A stretch of DNA of 64,000 nt, from positions 15,565,806 to 15,629,805 of the forward strand of contig WARS01000013.1 of the NCBI GenBank assembly GCA_008933995.1, written 5' to 3'. Position numbers and translations under genes: made by a program. The stretch comes from Datnioides undecimradiatus. Taxonomy: Eukaryota > Chordata > Actinopteri > Lobotiformes > Datnioididae. Shown here piece by piece: positions 45,230 to 57,923 of this stretch (the stretch's first letter is position 1; every line of letters starts with the position of its first letter). Below the pieces are notes generated by a model. That model was not told the origin of the DNA, did not search any database, and saw only the letters and a program-made list of their open reading frames with translations.

Positions 45230-45480
45230 TTAATGAGGACCACAATTAGAATGAATCACCATGTCCTAATCCTAATTGACAGCTCTCAGTTAGCTGTCAG
45301 TTCTTGTCGCAGTAGTAGCCCACTTGCGAGTGTGTGATTGTAATTGGGTGTCACTCTTCATGAAAACATCCTTCCTGTGTGTGCCACACACTTGTGCTCA
45401 TTGTCGCATACTTGCGTAAATGGAGCGAGTGTGGACAAGCGCCGAGCGTCTGGATGTTGATTATCAGCCCCTCTCCTGAC
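45230..45480. promoter_or_regulatory. Candidate conserved non-coding element
   Basis: CACAATTAGAATG, CCTAATCCTAATTGACAGCTC, GTTAGCTGTCAG and GTAATTGGGTG lie close together with a 7-bp hairpin GACAGCT...AGCTGTC. TGACAG-type and TAAT-type motifs suggest TALE/homeodomain binding. Inference only. Confidence 0.3.
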
Positions 45481-46460
45481 CTTTGGATCTTTGCGAAGCA
45501 GATCTCGGTTGTTTACAATAGGCGGCTGACCTGATGAATCTGGAGTGGTCTTACACAAGCAAAGAGTTGGAGACAAGCGGGAAGGAAAGAATGTGCTCCC
45601 AGAGGGCTCAAAGAGCAGTGGCATCTATCAGCAGAAGAAATTGAATGGGATCTTTCAGAGCAGCAGAGATTAGATAGGCCCAGGGTGTTGAGCAAGCACT
45701 GGCTACCAATGTAATGCTTCCCTCGCTGGAGTGAGATCAAACTTTCAGAACACAGTGGAGCAAGGACACACTTTCTCACAGACACACACACATACACACA
45801 CACACACACATACTAAGCATCGTACAGTGGCCTTTAGGTTTGAAGTAGAGATGTGATGCTTTGTTATTTGCTCAGGGAGTACACTGAGGGATAATACTAG
45901 ATAACACCAGAGATGTGCTATTTCCACATTAGCCATGTCAGGTATCATGTGATTCCCATTGGAGTGTTCATATTAGGATCTGAGCAAAAGTTCATCAGGA
46001 AGGGCTTACATTGTAGGTTTCACCAAGCACCATTTGAAATGTCACAACATGTTCTTATGAAGAACGTGATATTTGTTTTTCCACAGCTAATAAGCCTGAT
46101 TTTATAAGGCAGTCCTGAATGATGCCTTGAGCATAATAAAGACTTTAAACCATCTAAATATGTTTAGAGCTGGAGTTGATTCAGGTCAGACATTATTCAT
46201 ACATTCATTCACAATGAGCTCCTCTCCTCAGAATATAGCTGCAGTGGCAGATGACATACTGAGCTTTCTTCTCCCTCAAGTGCTACGTCAGAACAGTGTA
46301 AGGCCATACCATGTCCTTGATTTTCTCATTTCCATTTGAATGTAAAGCAATCCAACATACACAAATATGAAAGGGCCAGAATGGGAAATAAAAAGGTTGA
46401 ATATGCGGCTTCTTTTTATCTCTCGCCGTGCCAGTGCTGCACTTTTGGCCTTGCTGAAGA
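45481..46460. other. Non-coding; CA microsatellite
   Basis: A (CA)n tract runs at about 45783-45809. Nothing else recognised. Confidence 0.5.
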
Positions 46461-46690
46461 ACAGTTTGACACTTCGGGAAACATTTTTCCAACAATTTTT
46501 CCAACATTTAGGTGACAGCTTTGATAAATATGCGGTCGCTTACAAGCAGACAACTTAATGAAGCTAACCACTGGTTGTAGCCTGTTACCTTAGCTTAGCA
46601 GAAATACTGGGCACAGAGGGAAACAGGTAACCAAGGTAACACAATCCAACAGTAACAGCATTTGTAGAGCCCATATATCAACATATGCTG
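46461..46690 (+). repeat. Second, degraded copy of the foldback-type repeat
   Basis: acagtttgacacttcgggaaa (about 46461-46481), then tgaagctaaccactggttgtagcctgttaccttagcttagca and ctgggcacagagggaaacag follow the same order as the left half of the element at 15545-16405. Only one end is present. Confidence 0.5.
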
Positions 46691-49600
46691 TGTATTTCTG
46701 AAAACACTGAGCTACTGCTTAACAGGGACACACTAATGAAAATCTGTCTAATAAGTATTAAATATATTTACAATATTTGTGTTTAAAGGTAGTCATGAAA
46801 AAACTGGAGGCCATAGGTTTGCAGAGTTGTCACCTTTGTGGCCCTTAAAAATGTAAATCTAACCAAAGATCCATAGACTACAGCCTACAGCCTGACTGAT
46901 GAGGCAATATTATTTTTTATTTTAATTATTACAACAAACAAACAAAAAAAATCACCAGTTATCCATCTGGTTCTATTAGTCTAGTTTTTGTTTTTCTCAA
47001 ATGTTCAGTTGTAGCTTTACTCGCGGGTAGTTATTCAGTTATTCTTTTAATTATTGATTTAACAATTTTGTCACAGTAAGAAAAAAACATTTGCGCATTC
47101 ATGCTGCGATCATGTGAGGGAAGAATGTCTGCATGAGAAGATGACAAGAGATGCAAACAGGGAGATAGAATGACAAAATGTGGAGGAATTGGTGCAACAT
47201 AAAGGACTGGAAAAGGGTTAGACAAAGTAAAAGACGAGGCGTTTACCACTTGGGGAGGTATAGCAAACCCCTTTTTCATCCATCATCCCTGTCTCTGCCC
47301 CGTCCACTGAGCAGGAGAGGTAATGAAAGTAATTTAACGTACATCTATAATTAATATGCTCTCTTTGGGCGGTGTGCTTGGGTCGAACGGGTGATGGAGT
47401 GTGTTTATTATGTGTGTGTGAGGGAGCTGGCATGACGGGGCATCGGGCCACTGACATGGTAATTCAGTAGCCATCACTCCAGCAGCGCTGAGGTCAGATT
47501 GGCGCAGCTATATGTGGCACGGCCGGCCTCAGTGCTCCCACAGGTACGGGTGGAAAGTGGGTTTTTGTTCTTTCTCGTCTCCTCTCTTTTTCTTTCCTCC
47601 TCTCTGAGTCTCCTGAAGAAAGGGGAGAAAAGGAGGCACAGCACGTAGCAGCGCCCCAGGCCAATGTTCTCCCTCTATGTGTCCTGCTCTTTCTCTCTTT
47701 CTTTCTCTCCCTGTCTTGCTTATTCTTGCCTTCCAGTCCACAACTCCCTCCTCTCTCTCGTATTCCTCTCTTTGCTCTCTGGTCGGTTAGTAAACTCCCT
47801 TTCTCCCTGCCTGTCTGGTTCCACAACTTTCTCTTTATTTCTCCTAATACTCTCCCCTCCTCCAAGAGAAGCGAATGCACTTCAGGAATTCCTTTTTTTC
47901 TTTTTCTTTTTTTAAAGGCAGGCTGCTTTGCACAAACACAGTTCAAACCGGACTGCCCTCAGTGCTGTCTTCTTTTGAAACTCCCTGCTCTTTGAATACC
48001 ATCCGTTTGAAGAGAATGCCCTCTGCATTTCTTTTACACAGTCACTCAAGTGCGCTCGCACACTCTTTTGAATTTACACACATACACAAAACACACCCAG
48101 GCATATTAGGCTTATGTAGAAATGTAATTGCCTATCAACACATACCCACATTAACAAGCTGCACTCTCCTGGCATCACGCACAGATTCACACCTACGTCA
48201 GATTTTGGGCAGTGTCAGAGTGAATTTCTCTTCCACTCTGAACGCGTACTGCCTGGTTTGATCTCACTATCATTCTCTGTCAGGCTACACTTGCATGCAC
48301 AGCCTTACTCCAACTACCGGCCATTCTTGGGTAAAGGTCTAATTCAGGTTAAACTGCTGACATGCATCTTTTACACCTTACAGCTGAGTATTATTGTTGT
48401 TGCCTTGAGAAAACCAGTTACAAGGTACTAATTATTATTATTTTAGCAAAACTAAAATTCATTTTACTTCCACTGCATTTGGGTTGCAGAAATTTAAAAC
48501 TAAAACTAACAATAACTTTTTTTAAAAATTTTATGATTGCGCATCCATTGTCCGAGGTTTGATGAGGTAATCATTGTGCCTTTTTCCCTTTTTAGACCTG
48601 CTCATTACATCTTCTACATAATTCCAATCTTCAGTTGGAATGAATGAGCATAGGGTTGAGTGTTTCAGGCAGTGGAGGAAAGTCAGACTACTGATTTTTA
48701 TAATTTATTAACAGTAAAAAAAAAAAAAAGTAGCATAACACCAGCCTTGCCTGTTAAAAATGGGGCAAATAAAACTAAGATGATGACGTCCCTAATGTGA
48801 TTTAAGGCAATGAAATGTCAATTGCAATAACTATCTTGAGAGCAATCTGGTGAAAACTAAACTTGTGTGTGCAAATTTCTCCAGATGTGTAACACCAAAA
48901 GTTAAATGATGAGGGTTTTGCCCTGCAGCATGAGGTTACTGAGTATAAGGTGTGTCGACCGAACAGCCAGTGTACATCAAGGGAATTCTCATTGCATGTA
49001 AATGAAGCTGTTGTTTCTTTTTGCTTCCCTTCCCTTGTCGTCTGTCCTTTCCCCCCTCCTCTGTGCTGCATGTGTTTAAGGCTTTGTCAACAGATGTGGA
49101 GCGGGTCACTAGGTGTGCGGACTTTGCCAGCCAAGTGCCCACATGTCTGATTTTAATGGGCAGCATATGGAGGGGGTGACTGATGAGTGGGACTCGGTCT
49201 GTGACAGGTGCTGAGTCGTCTGTCGCATTGACCCCCGCCCCACAGTGGACCAATTCAGAGGACACCTTCATTCAGCAGGCCTGACCCTAACACACAGACA
49301 CACAGACACACGGACACAAGCCCGTAGAAAAGCACCTAAGTATAAAAACATATGGAGGTTGTCCAGTGACTTTCCAGAGGTTTGCTATTTCAAATTGCAT
49401 GCATTGAAGAACTTTGAACAGTTTTGATGCAATATGCATAAAGTTTCATAGTGTGACATCAGACAAAGAGGGGAAAACACTCTTTGTAGCAAACACAGAG
49501 ATGAGACACATGTCTCAGGACTGCAGGAGAACACATGGAGAACATGCAGACCTGACACAGGAAGGCCCCTGCATAAAACCAGGATCCTGTTGCTGTTGTA

Positions 49601-50439
49601 AGTCACTTTCTGCTCATTTGCTCTGCAAACATGTACATAACTTCTAATGAGAGAAGGTGCAGTGAAAAAAGCATCATCAGGATAAACACCAAAGGCTTAA
49701 TAAAATCAGACTCTGATTAATGAATTCAGGAGGGACTTGGAAGTAATATTTCATTCACTTGATGCCATGTTTTCTTTGACACTATCTGTATTTTTGTCAG
49801 GGAAAAACCTTTAAGAGAAAATAATGCTCTTTGGTAAAGCTCTCTTGTGATGTTTATTACAAGGTGAGTCAGCACACCATTCTTTATCTTAGTTTTGTCT
49901 CTCTCGCTCTCTTTTTTTCCTTTTGTCACGTAATAGTGTGATTATCACCGACACCAATTCAGAGGCGCTCTCAGAAAGCTGCTGCTTTTTCCTGCATCTC
50001 AGTTATTACAGGGTTGATTCTAGGCTTGTGAAATCAGTCTTTGTTTTCATGCTGTATAAGAGATGCATTTCTTGACTTGATTACAACCAGGAGGTCAATA
50101 ATCTCATAAGTAAAGTACACTGTCAGAGACTGTAGTGTATTAAATAGCTGCACAAAAGTTATGCAGGGTGTTTTTTTCTACTTATGAGGTTGAGAGGAAC
50201 TGAAACTTCCTGCCATTTATATATTGTGCTATTTATGTAGACAAATCACGAGTGTGTTGTTCTAAAATTGTCAGACTAAATGTTTTTATAGAGCTGTGAA
50301 AACAAGTCTGTGTCTTGCGAGTCGATACCTCCATCCCGTGTGAGGAGATTATTTTGTGTACGATATAATTGGGTTTTCTGAGGTAGTGACCTTGCAACTT
50401 GTCTTCCTTACCTTCCTCTGCTTTTTCCCCTCTTTCCTA
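46691..50439. other. Non-coding; pyrimidine-rich block and poly-A
   Basis: 47560-47920 is CT/TC-rich on the + strand and gives several spurious low-complexity open frames on both strands. A 14-base A run lies at 48716-48729. A 14-codon-period-free CACAGACA tract is at about 49291-49317. No exon recognised. Confidence 0.5.
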
Positions 50440-50605
50440 TGATTCAGAGATGGGAGATGCAGTTTGACGCAGGGCCCAGAAGATGTAGCTGGATTCTATG
50501 GCAACTGGCGCCTGCAATAAGGTCGCATAGGAGGTGTTTAATTAGTGGGCCACAGCCGTCCCTGCAGAGGAGCTTTTTATTACCTCAATATGTCATAGAG
50601 TGCAT
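50440..50605. promoter_or_regulatory. Candidate conserved non-coding element
   Basis: Complex sequence including GGCAACTGGCGCCTGCAATAA, GTGTTTAATTAGTGGGCC and TTTTTATTACCTCAATA, bounded by low-complexity CA and GA repeats. Weak, texture-based call. Confidence 0.25.
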
Positions 50606-52629
50606 CAGCTAGCAGCCACACAAACACACACACACATAGGCATGTACACACAGGTACACACAAAAGCGAAAGGGTGGCAAGCAGAAAAAAGTAGAAATAC
50701 TAAATGGGTGTTTTGTGTGATGCACAAAGCAAAAGAGAATGGCAGAATGACAGAGTGAGAACGAGAAAGAGGTTAGAGATGGAAAGACTTGACTGTGGGT
50801 CGGAGAAATATCAGCTAAGTAAGGATCAGCCCTGAAACTGGCAAGAACAGGAAGAGGACGAACAGAAAGTCGAAGAGAGAAATGCGGCCAGTGTGGCGAG
50901 GATCTGCGCTGTGCTGTCACCCAGAAGAGCATTCATTCCTCTCATTACTAGCTTGCTGAGATTTTTGAGGTGCTTAGCCAGCTGATTGCTGGGTCACTTT
51001 GGCCAGCAGAAATGAGTGGCATCTGTTCAGTCCTGACTGTGTGCACGCCACTAAGCCAGTTGGATGTATCACTTTACCGTGGGCGTGGGGTGCCAGGGCC
51101 ATTAACACATGCCAGCCCTGTGAACGGCTACGCAGCTACATCCTGCGTGCCAATACATCATTAGCTGAGGCAGAGGATGACTGTGAGACAAGAGCACACA
51201 CACACACGCACACAGATGCACAGAGGGTGTATGATTTTGTAATGGTCTGTGATAGCTGTTTGCTCATGAGCTGGAGCTTCTTTTGTGTGCAGTTGGACAA
51301 ACAGATAGGGTGTGAATCGTCAAGAGTAAGAGACAGAAAGTGTGTGTGTGTGTCAGTGATCATGTTCGTACGTCTGTTTATGTTAACATTTAAACATTCA
51401 TATGAGTGTGTGCGTACATAATTAGTCAGTATGACAGTACAGCGTGGTCTCACACTGTATGTACGCATGTGTCACCACTTTTTGGCACCTTTTCCTGCAC
51501 TTGCTCTTTGTTGTCTGTTGCTTCCCACATAGCTGGGGGTATTAATGAGCACGCCTGCGCTTGGTAGGACACCTGGGGGCAACCCTCTTCTCTTCCTCCC
51601 TAACACGCGCCGACCGCTATCAGCTTGAGGTGGCCTTCTCAGTGCCCGTCTAAAAATCAACTGAAGCTTTTAGAGGAGAATGGAGTCGTGCCAGGGGGTC
51701 CTGAAGGGGAGAGATGAATGGTTTTATGGATATGGATGAAAGCAGAAACCCTGCCTGTCATCTTGCATGCTTTTCTCTCTATCTCTAATTTCCAAGTTCA
51801 TTAAAAGGTGTGTGCAGTCGCTACGTTATTAACAGCAGTGCTCTGTTACCGCTCCTGCTACAGTGACCCTTTCCTGTAGCTGTGTTGGCCGGGTGTTAAA
51901 CTGTGGACTGCGCTGTGTGGGGCCCATGTTGGAGAGGGTGATTGATTACATTTTTATAAGAGCAATGTAGAACCTGAGCCAGTAATTGGCACAGTGCTTT
52001 GTGTTTTTTTTCTTATTATTTCTGCTCCTCAGCGTGCTTGATCTATGTTCCCTCTCACTCACATGGCAGATGATTTAAGAAAGCAATTTTAAAGCCACTG
52101 GTGGGGAGTTAAAGTGTGCAACAAACACTGACAAGAGGGGTGTGTTCGCCAGCAGAGGTCAGTGTTGCTCCATTGATGAACTTAAAGGCCACTCTCCACT
52201 CTCTGTCTGTCACTCCTCCTTTATTCTCTGTCTGTTCTCCTCCTTTTTACTGTCTCATTTTCGCTCTTTCCATTTGTCTGACTCTCTGGATCACGCTTTG
52301 TGAAGACCGGGAACATTGTGTGATAATCACAGCATGACAAACATATCTTCTCTCCCTCATATACAGCATCCCTGCCTTTGCTGAACAACCATGAGCTGTA
52401 ATTGCATTTGACTCCACTTAATCTAATGGCTTTATAAACAATGGAACATAAAGGACATGTTTTAAATGAGGAAAATCCAATGAGCAATGTTGGAGAGAAA
52501 TGAATAGAGTTGTGTGTGTGAGAGATGTGAACAGGATATTGACGCAGATTAAGACACACACAGGAGAGAAAAGAGATTAAAATTTCAACATCAAAGGATT
52601 CCTCCCATCCTATATTGATTGGCGAGTGT
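50606..52629. other. Non-coding; short CA/TG tracts
   Basis: CA-rich tracts at about 50618-50636 and 51194-51212 and a TG tract at 51340-51352 were seen. Open frames through them are low complexity. Nothing else recognised. Confidence 0.5.
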
Positions 52630-52840
52630 GTTGTTGTCAACGTTTAGATTTGATTACCGCTGACACACAGGGCTGAGGCTGAAACACAAGGCTGGTAATG
52701 GCCGCGATGCCTCGCGCATATCAAATATAGCCCGAATCCTACCGGAGTAATTAATATCGCACTGTGGTTATGAATTTCCTGGCATAAACGGCCAATCGGA
52801 TTTGCATGGCTTGCACGGCGGTAATTAAGATGAAACATCA
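52630..52840. promoter_or_regulatory. Candidate conserved non-coding element with octamer and TAAT motifs
   Basis: A dense set of distinct motifs in about 200 bp: TTTGATTACCGC, GGTAATGGCCGCG, CGCATATCAAATATAG, GGAGTAATTAATATCGC, GGCCAATCGG, the octamer ATTTGCAT (52799-52806) and GCGGTAATTAAGATG. CpG content is well above the flanks. This is the strongest enhancer-like texture in the window. Conservation must be tested. Confidence 0.4.
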
Positions 52841-53989
52841 GGGAAAATGTTACATGAATGTCTCAGCTAATTCCCCCCCTCTCTGTGTTTCTTTCTCTCT
52901 CTCTGAGGACTTCTCCTTTAGTCACAGTTTTCTTAAATATTTGCAGGGTAAACTAGGTGTTGACATTTTGCCTTTTCATCATCATGCAGCAGCTCAGAGG
53001 AGTCTCACTGGGGTAAATTAACAGCTGTGTCGGGTAACGGTGAGAAGTAACGCAGAGTTATTTCTAGCATTACTTGTTCCTTGCTCAGAAAAAAGGCCTC
53101 CTGCCTGTGGTAGGTTGTCACGAAATGCTTTCTACAGCTCTCGATTTTCTCATGTTTCAGCTCCCTTTAGACGGCTTGGAGTGCTGTGTGTCCCTCCAGG
53201 GGGATTTGGTCTTTTTTTTTTTAAACCTCCCTTGTCCCATTTTACACTAGATTGTATTTCCACTGTGCTATTGGCCCCAAACCTCCGGGGCTTTGATGGC
53301 GGTTTCTCAAAAATCATCCCATCAAAAAGCTGTCAGTGTAGTTGGAGATCAGTCAGCTGTCATCAGGTATTGACCTTGCGGTAGGTAAGCTACACCACAC
53401 ACGACTATTTTCAGACGATCATGGGCAAATGTGGTGGTGATTGGGCCAAGTTAACAATTGATTTAGTTGCTATCTTGTGTCAGAAGGCAGTTGGTGGTGA
53501 CTTAAACATGATTATCAGCCTTTAAATGCAAATATACTAAAGGAACTTCAAAAACAATCATGTTTTTCAATAAAATTAAAAAGCGGTGCTTGCTGCACCT
53601 TTTTGTGAGCACATCTTGTGGTGCTAATTACCTGCATTTTGTTTCAAGTTTCTTAAATCCGAGACCGTTGTGTTAATCCAGAGATAATTAAAGTGACCTT
53701 GAACCTTTGACACCACCTATCTGGTTAAATACAGCGAGCAGTAAATGACAAAACATTCCTGTGTATATATTTGTAATTTGGGTGAAGAGACCCTTTATAA
53801 TCTGAAAAATGTGATCAGTATTCGTCTTTTTTTCCCATGCACTTTATGAATAAATACACTCACGTGTTGGGCACCTCTGAAGGGATCAAGTGCCCCTAAT
53901 GTCCTGGAACCATAATCAGCCCACATCATCCCCGGAATAATCCTTTTTAAAGCCATATTTAAAAATTGCATATAAAATATTATATTCTG

Positions 53990-53990
<1 letters not shown>
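52841..53990. other. Non-coding, nothing firm recognised
   Basis: Open frame 53040-53384 shows no domain. CCGAGACCGTTGTGTTAATCC and nearby TAATTA-containing sequence at 53610-53700 could be regulatory but are not convincing. Confidence 0.45.
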
Positions 53991-53993
<3 letters not shown>

Positions 53994-54025
<32 letters not shown>

Positions 54026-54044
54026 CAGAAAGAGAGAGAGAGAG
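53994..54044. repeat. (GT)n followed by (AG)n compound microsatellite
   Basis: GT run 53994-54024, then AG run 54030-54044, followed by a short GCAT repeat. Confidence 0.95.
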
Positions 54045-54370
54045 GGCATGCATGCATTTCCCATGGTGAGTGTGTGTGTTAGCCCGGCGGTGGGGCGATG
54101 CGTCTTTGTCCTTCCTCCTCTCCCCCTGCAGATGAGATGACTGATTCTGGGGTATGGGGGCTCTTCCCTCACTCTGTGTCATTTCCAGGCCAGCGTCCCC
54201 TGGGGACCCTCAACGATGTTCCCAACCCAGCAGCCCCTAGAGCCCCCCAGGCCTATGACACACATAACACATTGGCTCTGTCACCACCACAGCTTATTTT
54301 AGAGCGGCCTCCTTGGCTGCTGAGAGAACTTTAACTTTATGTAAATCATATTAATAAATTTGCCAGAGTT

Positions 54371-54381
54371 GGGGGGGGGGG
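54371..54381. repeat. 11-base G homopolymer
   Basis: An uninterrupted G run. Confidence 0.9.
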
Positions 54382-54461
54382 TTGAAGTTGCTCTGAGGAT
54401 TTCAGCACACATGCCAGCACCAGAAGGTGAGTGTAACAGTGACAGTAGGCCGACAGATGAA

Positions 54462-54500
54462 GGAAGAGGAGGAGGAGGAGGAGGAGGAGGTGGAGGAGGA
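54462..54500. repeat. (AGG)n trinucleotide repeat
   Basis: About 12 near-perfect GGA units. They produce a poly-Glu stretch in a chance open frame (54427-54633), which is not considered a gene. Confidence 0.9.
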
Positions 54501-56099
54501 GAGATTACATACAGTACTGTCCAGTAAGTATTGTTCTGTTGCTAGAGACACAGAGCAAAAGGAGGTCAAAATAAAAATGATTTACAGTAACCTGCGGGTG
54601 GAGATTGTTATGGCTGCTGATTTTACAGGTTAAACAGTGAAACTGAAGCTGAGTGATGGATAACATGACAGATACAATACACTGGTGGGGAATCTGCAAG
54701 AGCAAGCAATTAGGGTGGACAAGGCTATTTTCTGAAGTAAATTCAGTTGAGATGTAAGCAATGAACAAACAATGAAAACGTGAAGCTGCAATGTACAACC
54801 TCAAACCTGTGATTCTTGCAACTGAGCCAGGCTAATTTACAGATCACATCCCCGTACCTGCAGGTGTGTGCATGTGTTTGCATGTTGCTGTTCATCCTTT
54901 GATAGGATTGTGTTCAGTTGGCCATGGGAAACCAAGACGACACAGTGTTTCTATTTGTTCAATTCATCCCCCGCTGCTGGCTTCTAATAGATCTTTCCAC
55001 TGAGCTCATCTTCTCTATTTCATCTAACACCTGCCTCCCTGTCACAGACATGGAGAGAACAAGAGAGACAAAGAAATCATCTGTTAGTTGAGTGTCAAAT
55101 GATGGCAGTAATTCCCAATCTTCTTGTTCTTTGTTACTCTCCTGAAAAGGAGGATATGTAAAGAATGAGCAAAAATGTAAAAAATGCATGTAAATGTCAA
55201 ACATATTCTTATTGCATCATTTAAACAACTCACCACAGGTTGTATTATGTAAGATGGTGTACATAATGGAGACAAAACAGTGGTGAAAAAGAGAGATGTG
55301 TTGATGTGATGATGTAAGGTGAAATCCTGCATGTTGAGCACAGCTCAGGACGGCACAGAGAGCCATTGATCGGTGAGGAGGAGATACTAACGCAATCGAT
55401 GCAACACACTGATGAGAGTGTTTGCAGGAAGTCAAGCCCATCATCTTCCTCTCTCACCTCACCTGACATCCACATCAGGGAGGCAGACTTGAGACACTGG
55501 GGAGGAAAATTATGAATAGAAGACGCCTGGATGAGTTTTTGTCTGCTCACTTCGGACAGACTGCTAAACTTTATTCATGCTGGCTAATTGACGAACATGT
55601 TGTGCTCACTTACTATGACATAAAGTGTGTTAAGGACTCCATGAATTGTAGATGAGTCTGAGGCTGAAAAGACTGCCGTTATGGATCAATACACCTCTGT
55701 ATGTGATATACAAGATGGATAGTTAGCGCAAAGGGTAAGGTTTATCTTACTGACAACAAATCCGAAATTTAAACCAACAAAGATTTAATCCATCTCTCAA
55801 TACTTTCCACTGCCCTAGCCAGTCTCAGCAAATCCTTCCCTTTTAGTGAATTATATAAAATATGCTCCTAAATATGTAGTGTAATTTCTGAAAAAGAGGC
55901 ACTGCAGTTTTTTTTTTTTACTAAAACAGGATTTAATTCTGCATTTGTTGTTCTCTGTTTTCAGCTGTGGATTAATACATGGATGTGTACTGCTCAGTTT
56001 TTACAGAAGAAGGGCACGCAACTCCAGAGCCAGACAGAGTATTGATGTTGGATGAATCTGAAAAAAAAAAACCAAAACATGAATAATGTTTAAAAACTT
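54501..56099. other. Non-coding, nothing firm recognised
   Basis: AT-rich sequence without exon, RNA or recognised repeat. Confidence 0.5.
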
Positions 56100-56450
56100 T
56101 TGTTACTGTCCAGTGACAAGAGTTCTCTCTACAGTAATTGTTCTTTAGTCAAGATTACAGATTACAGAAAGTAATCATGCGTCTGAACTCTTCCATCGAA
56201 CTTACAGTCTGCAGCCTCAGCAGAAAACTTTTAAAAGTAACTGAAGATGCACTTGCTCACACTGGCTTTTGTCTCAGCCTGGATGCCTTATGTTTATTTA
56301 TTCATATACATTGTTTATTCAGTGTATTTGTTTATGGTCTTTGGTGAACCTAACTCATCTTACGACTCATGCTTTTATTGTTGTATGTTTTTGTTTGTCT
56401 TTGTTATTTGGATTTTATTGTGAAACACTTTGTGAATTTGAGTTCTGTGG
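56100..56450 (+). repeat. Possible 3' end of a LINE-like element
   Basis: The tail ttattgtgaaacactttgtgaatttg (about 56418-56443), after a T-rich TTTATTTATTCAT/GTTTATT stretch, resembles the 3' end of fish L2-type LINEs and related SINEs (TTGTGAAGCACTTTGTGA). The preceding LSRKLLKVTEDALAHTGF frame is only weakly like an end of reverse transcriptase. Uncertain. Confidence 0.3.
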
Positions 56451-56968
56451 TAGCTACACCAAATAACCTATTTTTTTTATTATATCAGTGTGTTTATCAT
56501 GTTAATGGCAGCCATAGATGATTACTTTTTAATATATTTGTACTGTGGTGAGTTGGTATGAAGGTGGGATGTTTTCCTACTAAGACTGGACTGTGATGAT
56601 TCATGTTGTATGTTGACTCAACAGTGTCCATGTTCATCATAATGAAGGAGCAGGTCACGCAGCTACAGCTTATCAGTTTTGGTTGGTTGGTTTTGGGCAA
56701 CAATGGAGTTCTACAACAAAGAGGGATAGGACATACTGTGTGCTCTAGCTACACATACATTGTTGTTTTAAGTCTTTTTGGGAGTATTTGTCAGCAATAG
56801 GAAAAATAAAAAATATTGCTGTTTTACATTTAATGATTTCCATATATTTAAAGAAAAGGAAATGGATTTTCCAGTTTATTTTCAGGGATAATCTGTCACC
56901 GTCTCGCTTTATTAACTCCATGGATAATACTCACTCATTGTATTGCTCCATTGACAGGCACATTTACA
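56451..56968. other. Non-coding, nothing recognised
   Basis: AT-rich unique-looking sequence. Confidence 0.5.
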
Positions 56969-56994
56969 CTCTCTCTCTCTGTCTCTCTCTCTCG

Positions 56995-57029
<35 letters not shown>

Positions 57030-57030
57030 T
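56969..57030. repeat. (CT)n-(CA)n compound microsatellite
   Basis: An interrupted CT run (56969-57007) passes directly into a CA run (to 57030). Confidence 0.95.
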
Positions 57031-57923
57031 CTTCCAGTGTGTGGCTCTTAATTACAGGCAGCCTTTGGCGGGGCGCGAATGACGGCAGGCAGAGTGAGGA
57101 GGCAGCGGGGTCTGTGTGCACCCAGAGGGTCAGTGTCACACCGCGCTCTCTCGGTTTACTGACGACCACAGACGAATACTGATCACATCTTACACACTGG
57201 GGGCTTCACACAGGGAGAGAGAGGGAGAGAAAATGTGGCTGCCAATGAAATTAATTAGCCTCTGTCAGCTTCATATTGCTGTTTAGGTCAGTTGTATTCA
57301 AATGATAACTGTGTTTGGATTCGTGTTTGTTTATGCAAGTGTCTCGGTGTATTTGTGTGTGTGTGCGGCTGTAAAAACTGCACAGATAATCCTGTCTGTT
57401 CACACACTGTAAATCTGATTTAGTTTATCTCGCTTGGTGAAAAAGAAGCCACAGACTTCTTTTTTATTCCCTTTTGGCTTCTCCATCTGAATATGTTTGT
57501 GCCTCTGTGTGTGTGTGTGTGTGTAATTTGGATACACTTGTGTTGTAGTTTACCTTATTTCCCTCAAACCACACAAAGAAGAAGTGCCTTCATTCCCTGG
57601 CAGTAGCAGAAGCCTCGCAGCCCATGTGTTGATTACAAGGCCCAGCACACATACATATGTTCCCTGTCTGTCTGGCTCAACAAGATACAGGCTGGTTACA
57701 TGCTTTACTAATCATTCCAACAGCACTGGCTCTCCAGGGACACAAGCCAAACCCCATATTTCAGCATGCACTTGTCAACATAATGGTATCAACAGCCTTA
57801 GAAATGTGATATTATGGGAGAGCAGGACAAACAGTACAGTCTGCTGCCTGCCTCCTTCCATGCTTCTGCAAAGAATGAGAGCACTTTATTCAGTCATTGT
57901 AAAATTTTATTGACCTGTGCGGC
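57031..57923. other. Non-coding, nothing firm recognised
   Basis: Short TG tract at 57505-57522. CpG-rich patch near 57066-57110. No exon seen. Confidence 0.5.

Noticed and set aside
47494-47946. 150-codon minus-strand frame rich in Lys/Arg/Glu
   Set aside because: Arises from the CT-rich block; low-complexity translation without any domain.
50379-50390. TGAGGTAGTGAC resembling a let-7 5' end
   Set aside because: Identity to let-7 is lost after nine bases and no opposing arm that would form a hairpin was found.
54427-54633. Open frame with poly-Glu stretch
   Set aside because: The Glu run is the (AGG)n microsatellite; the rest has no domain.
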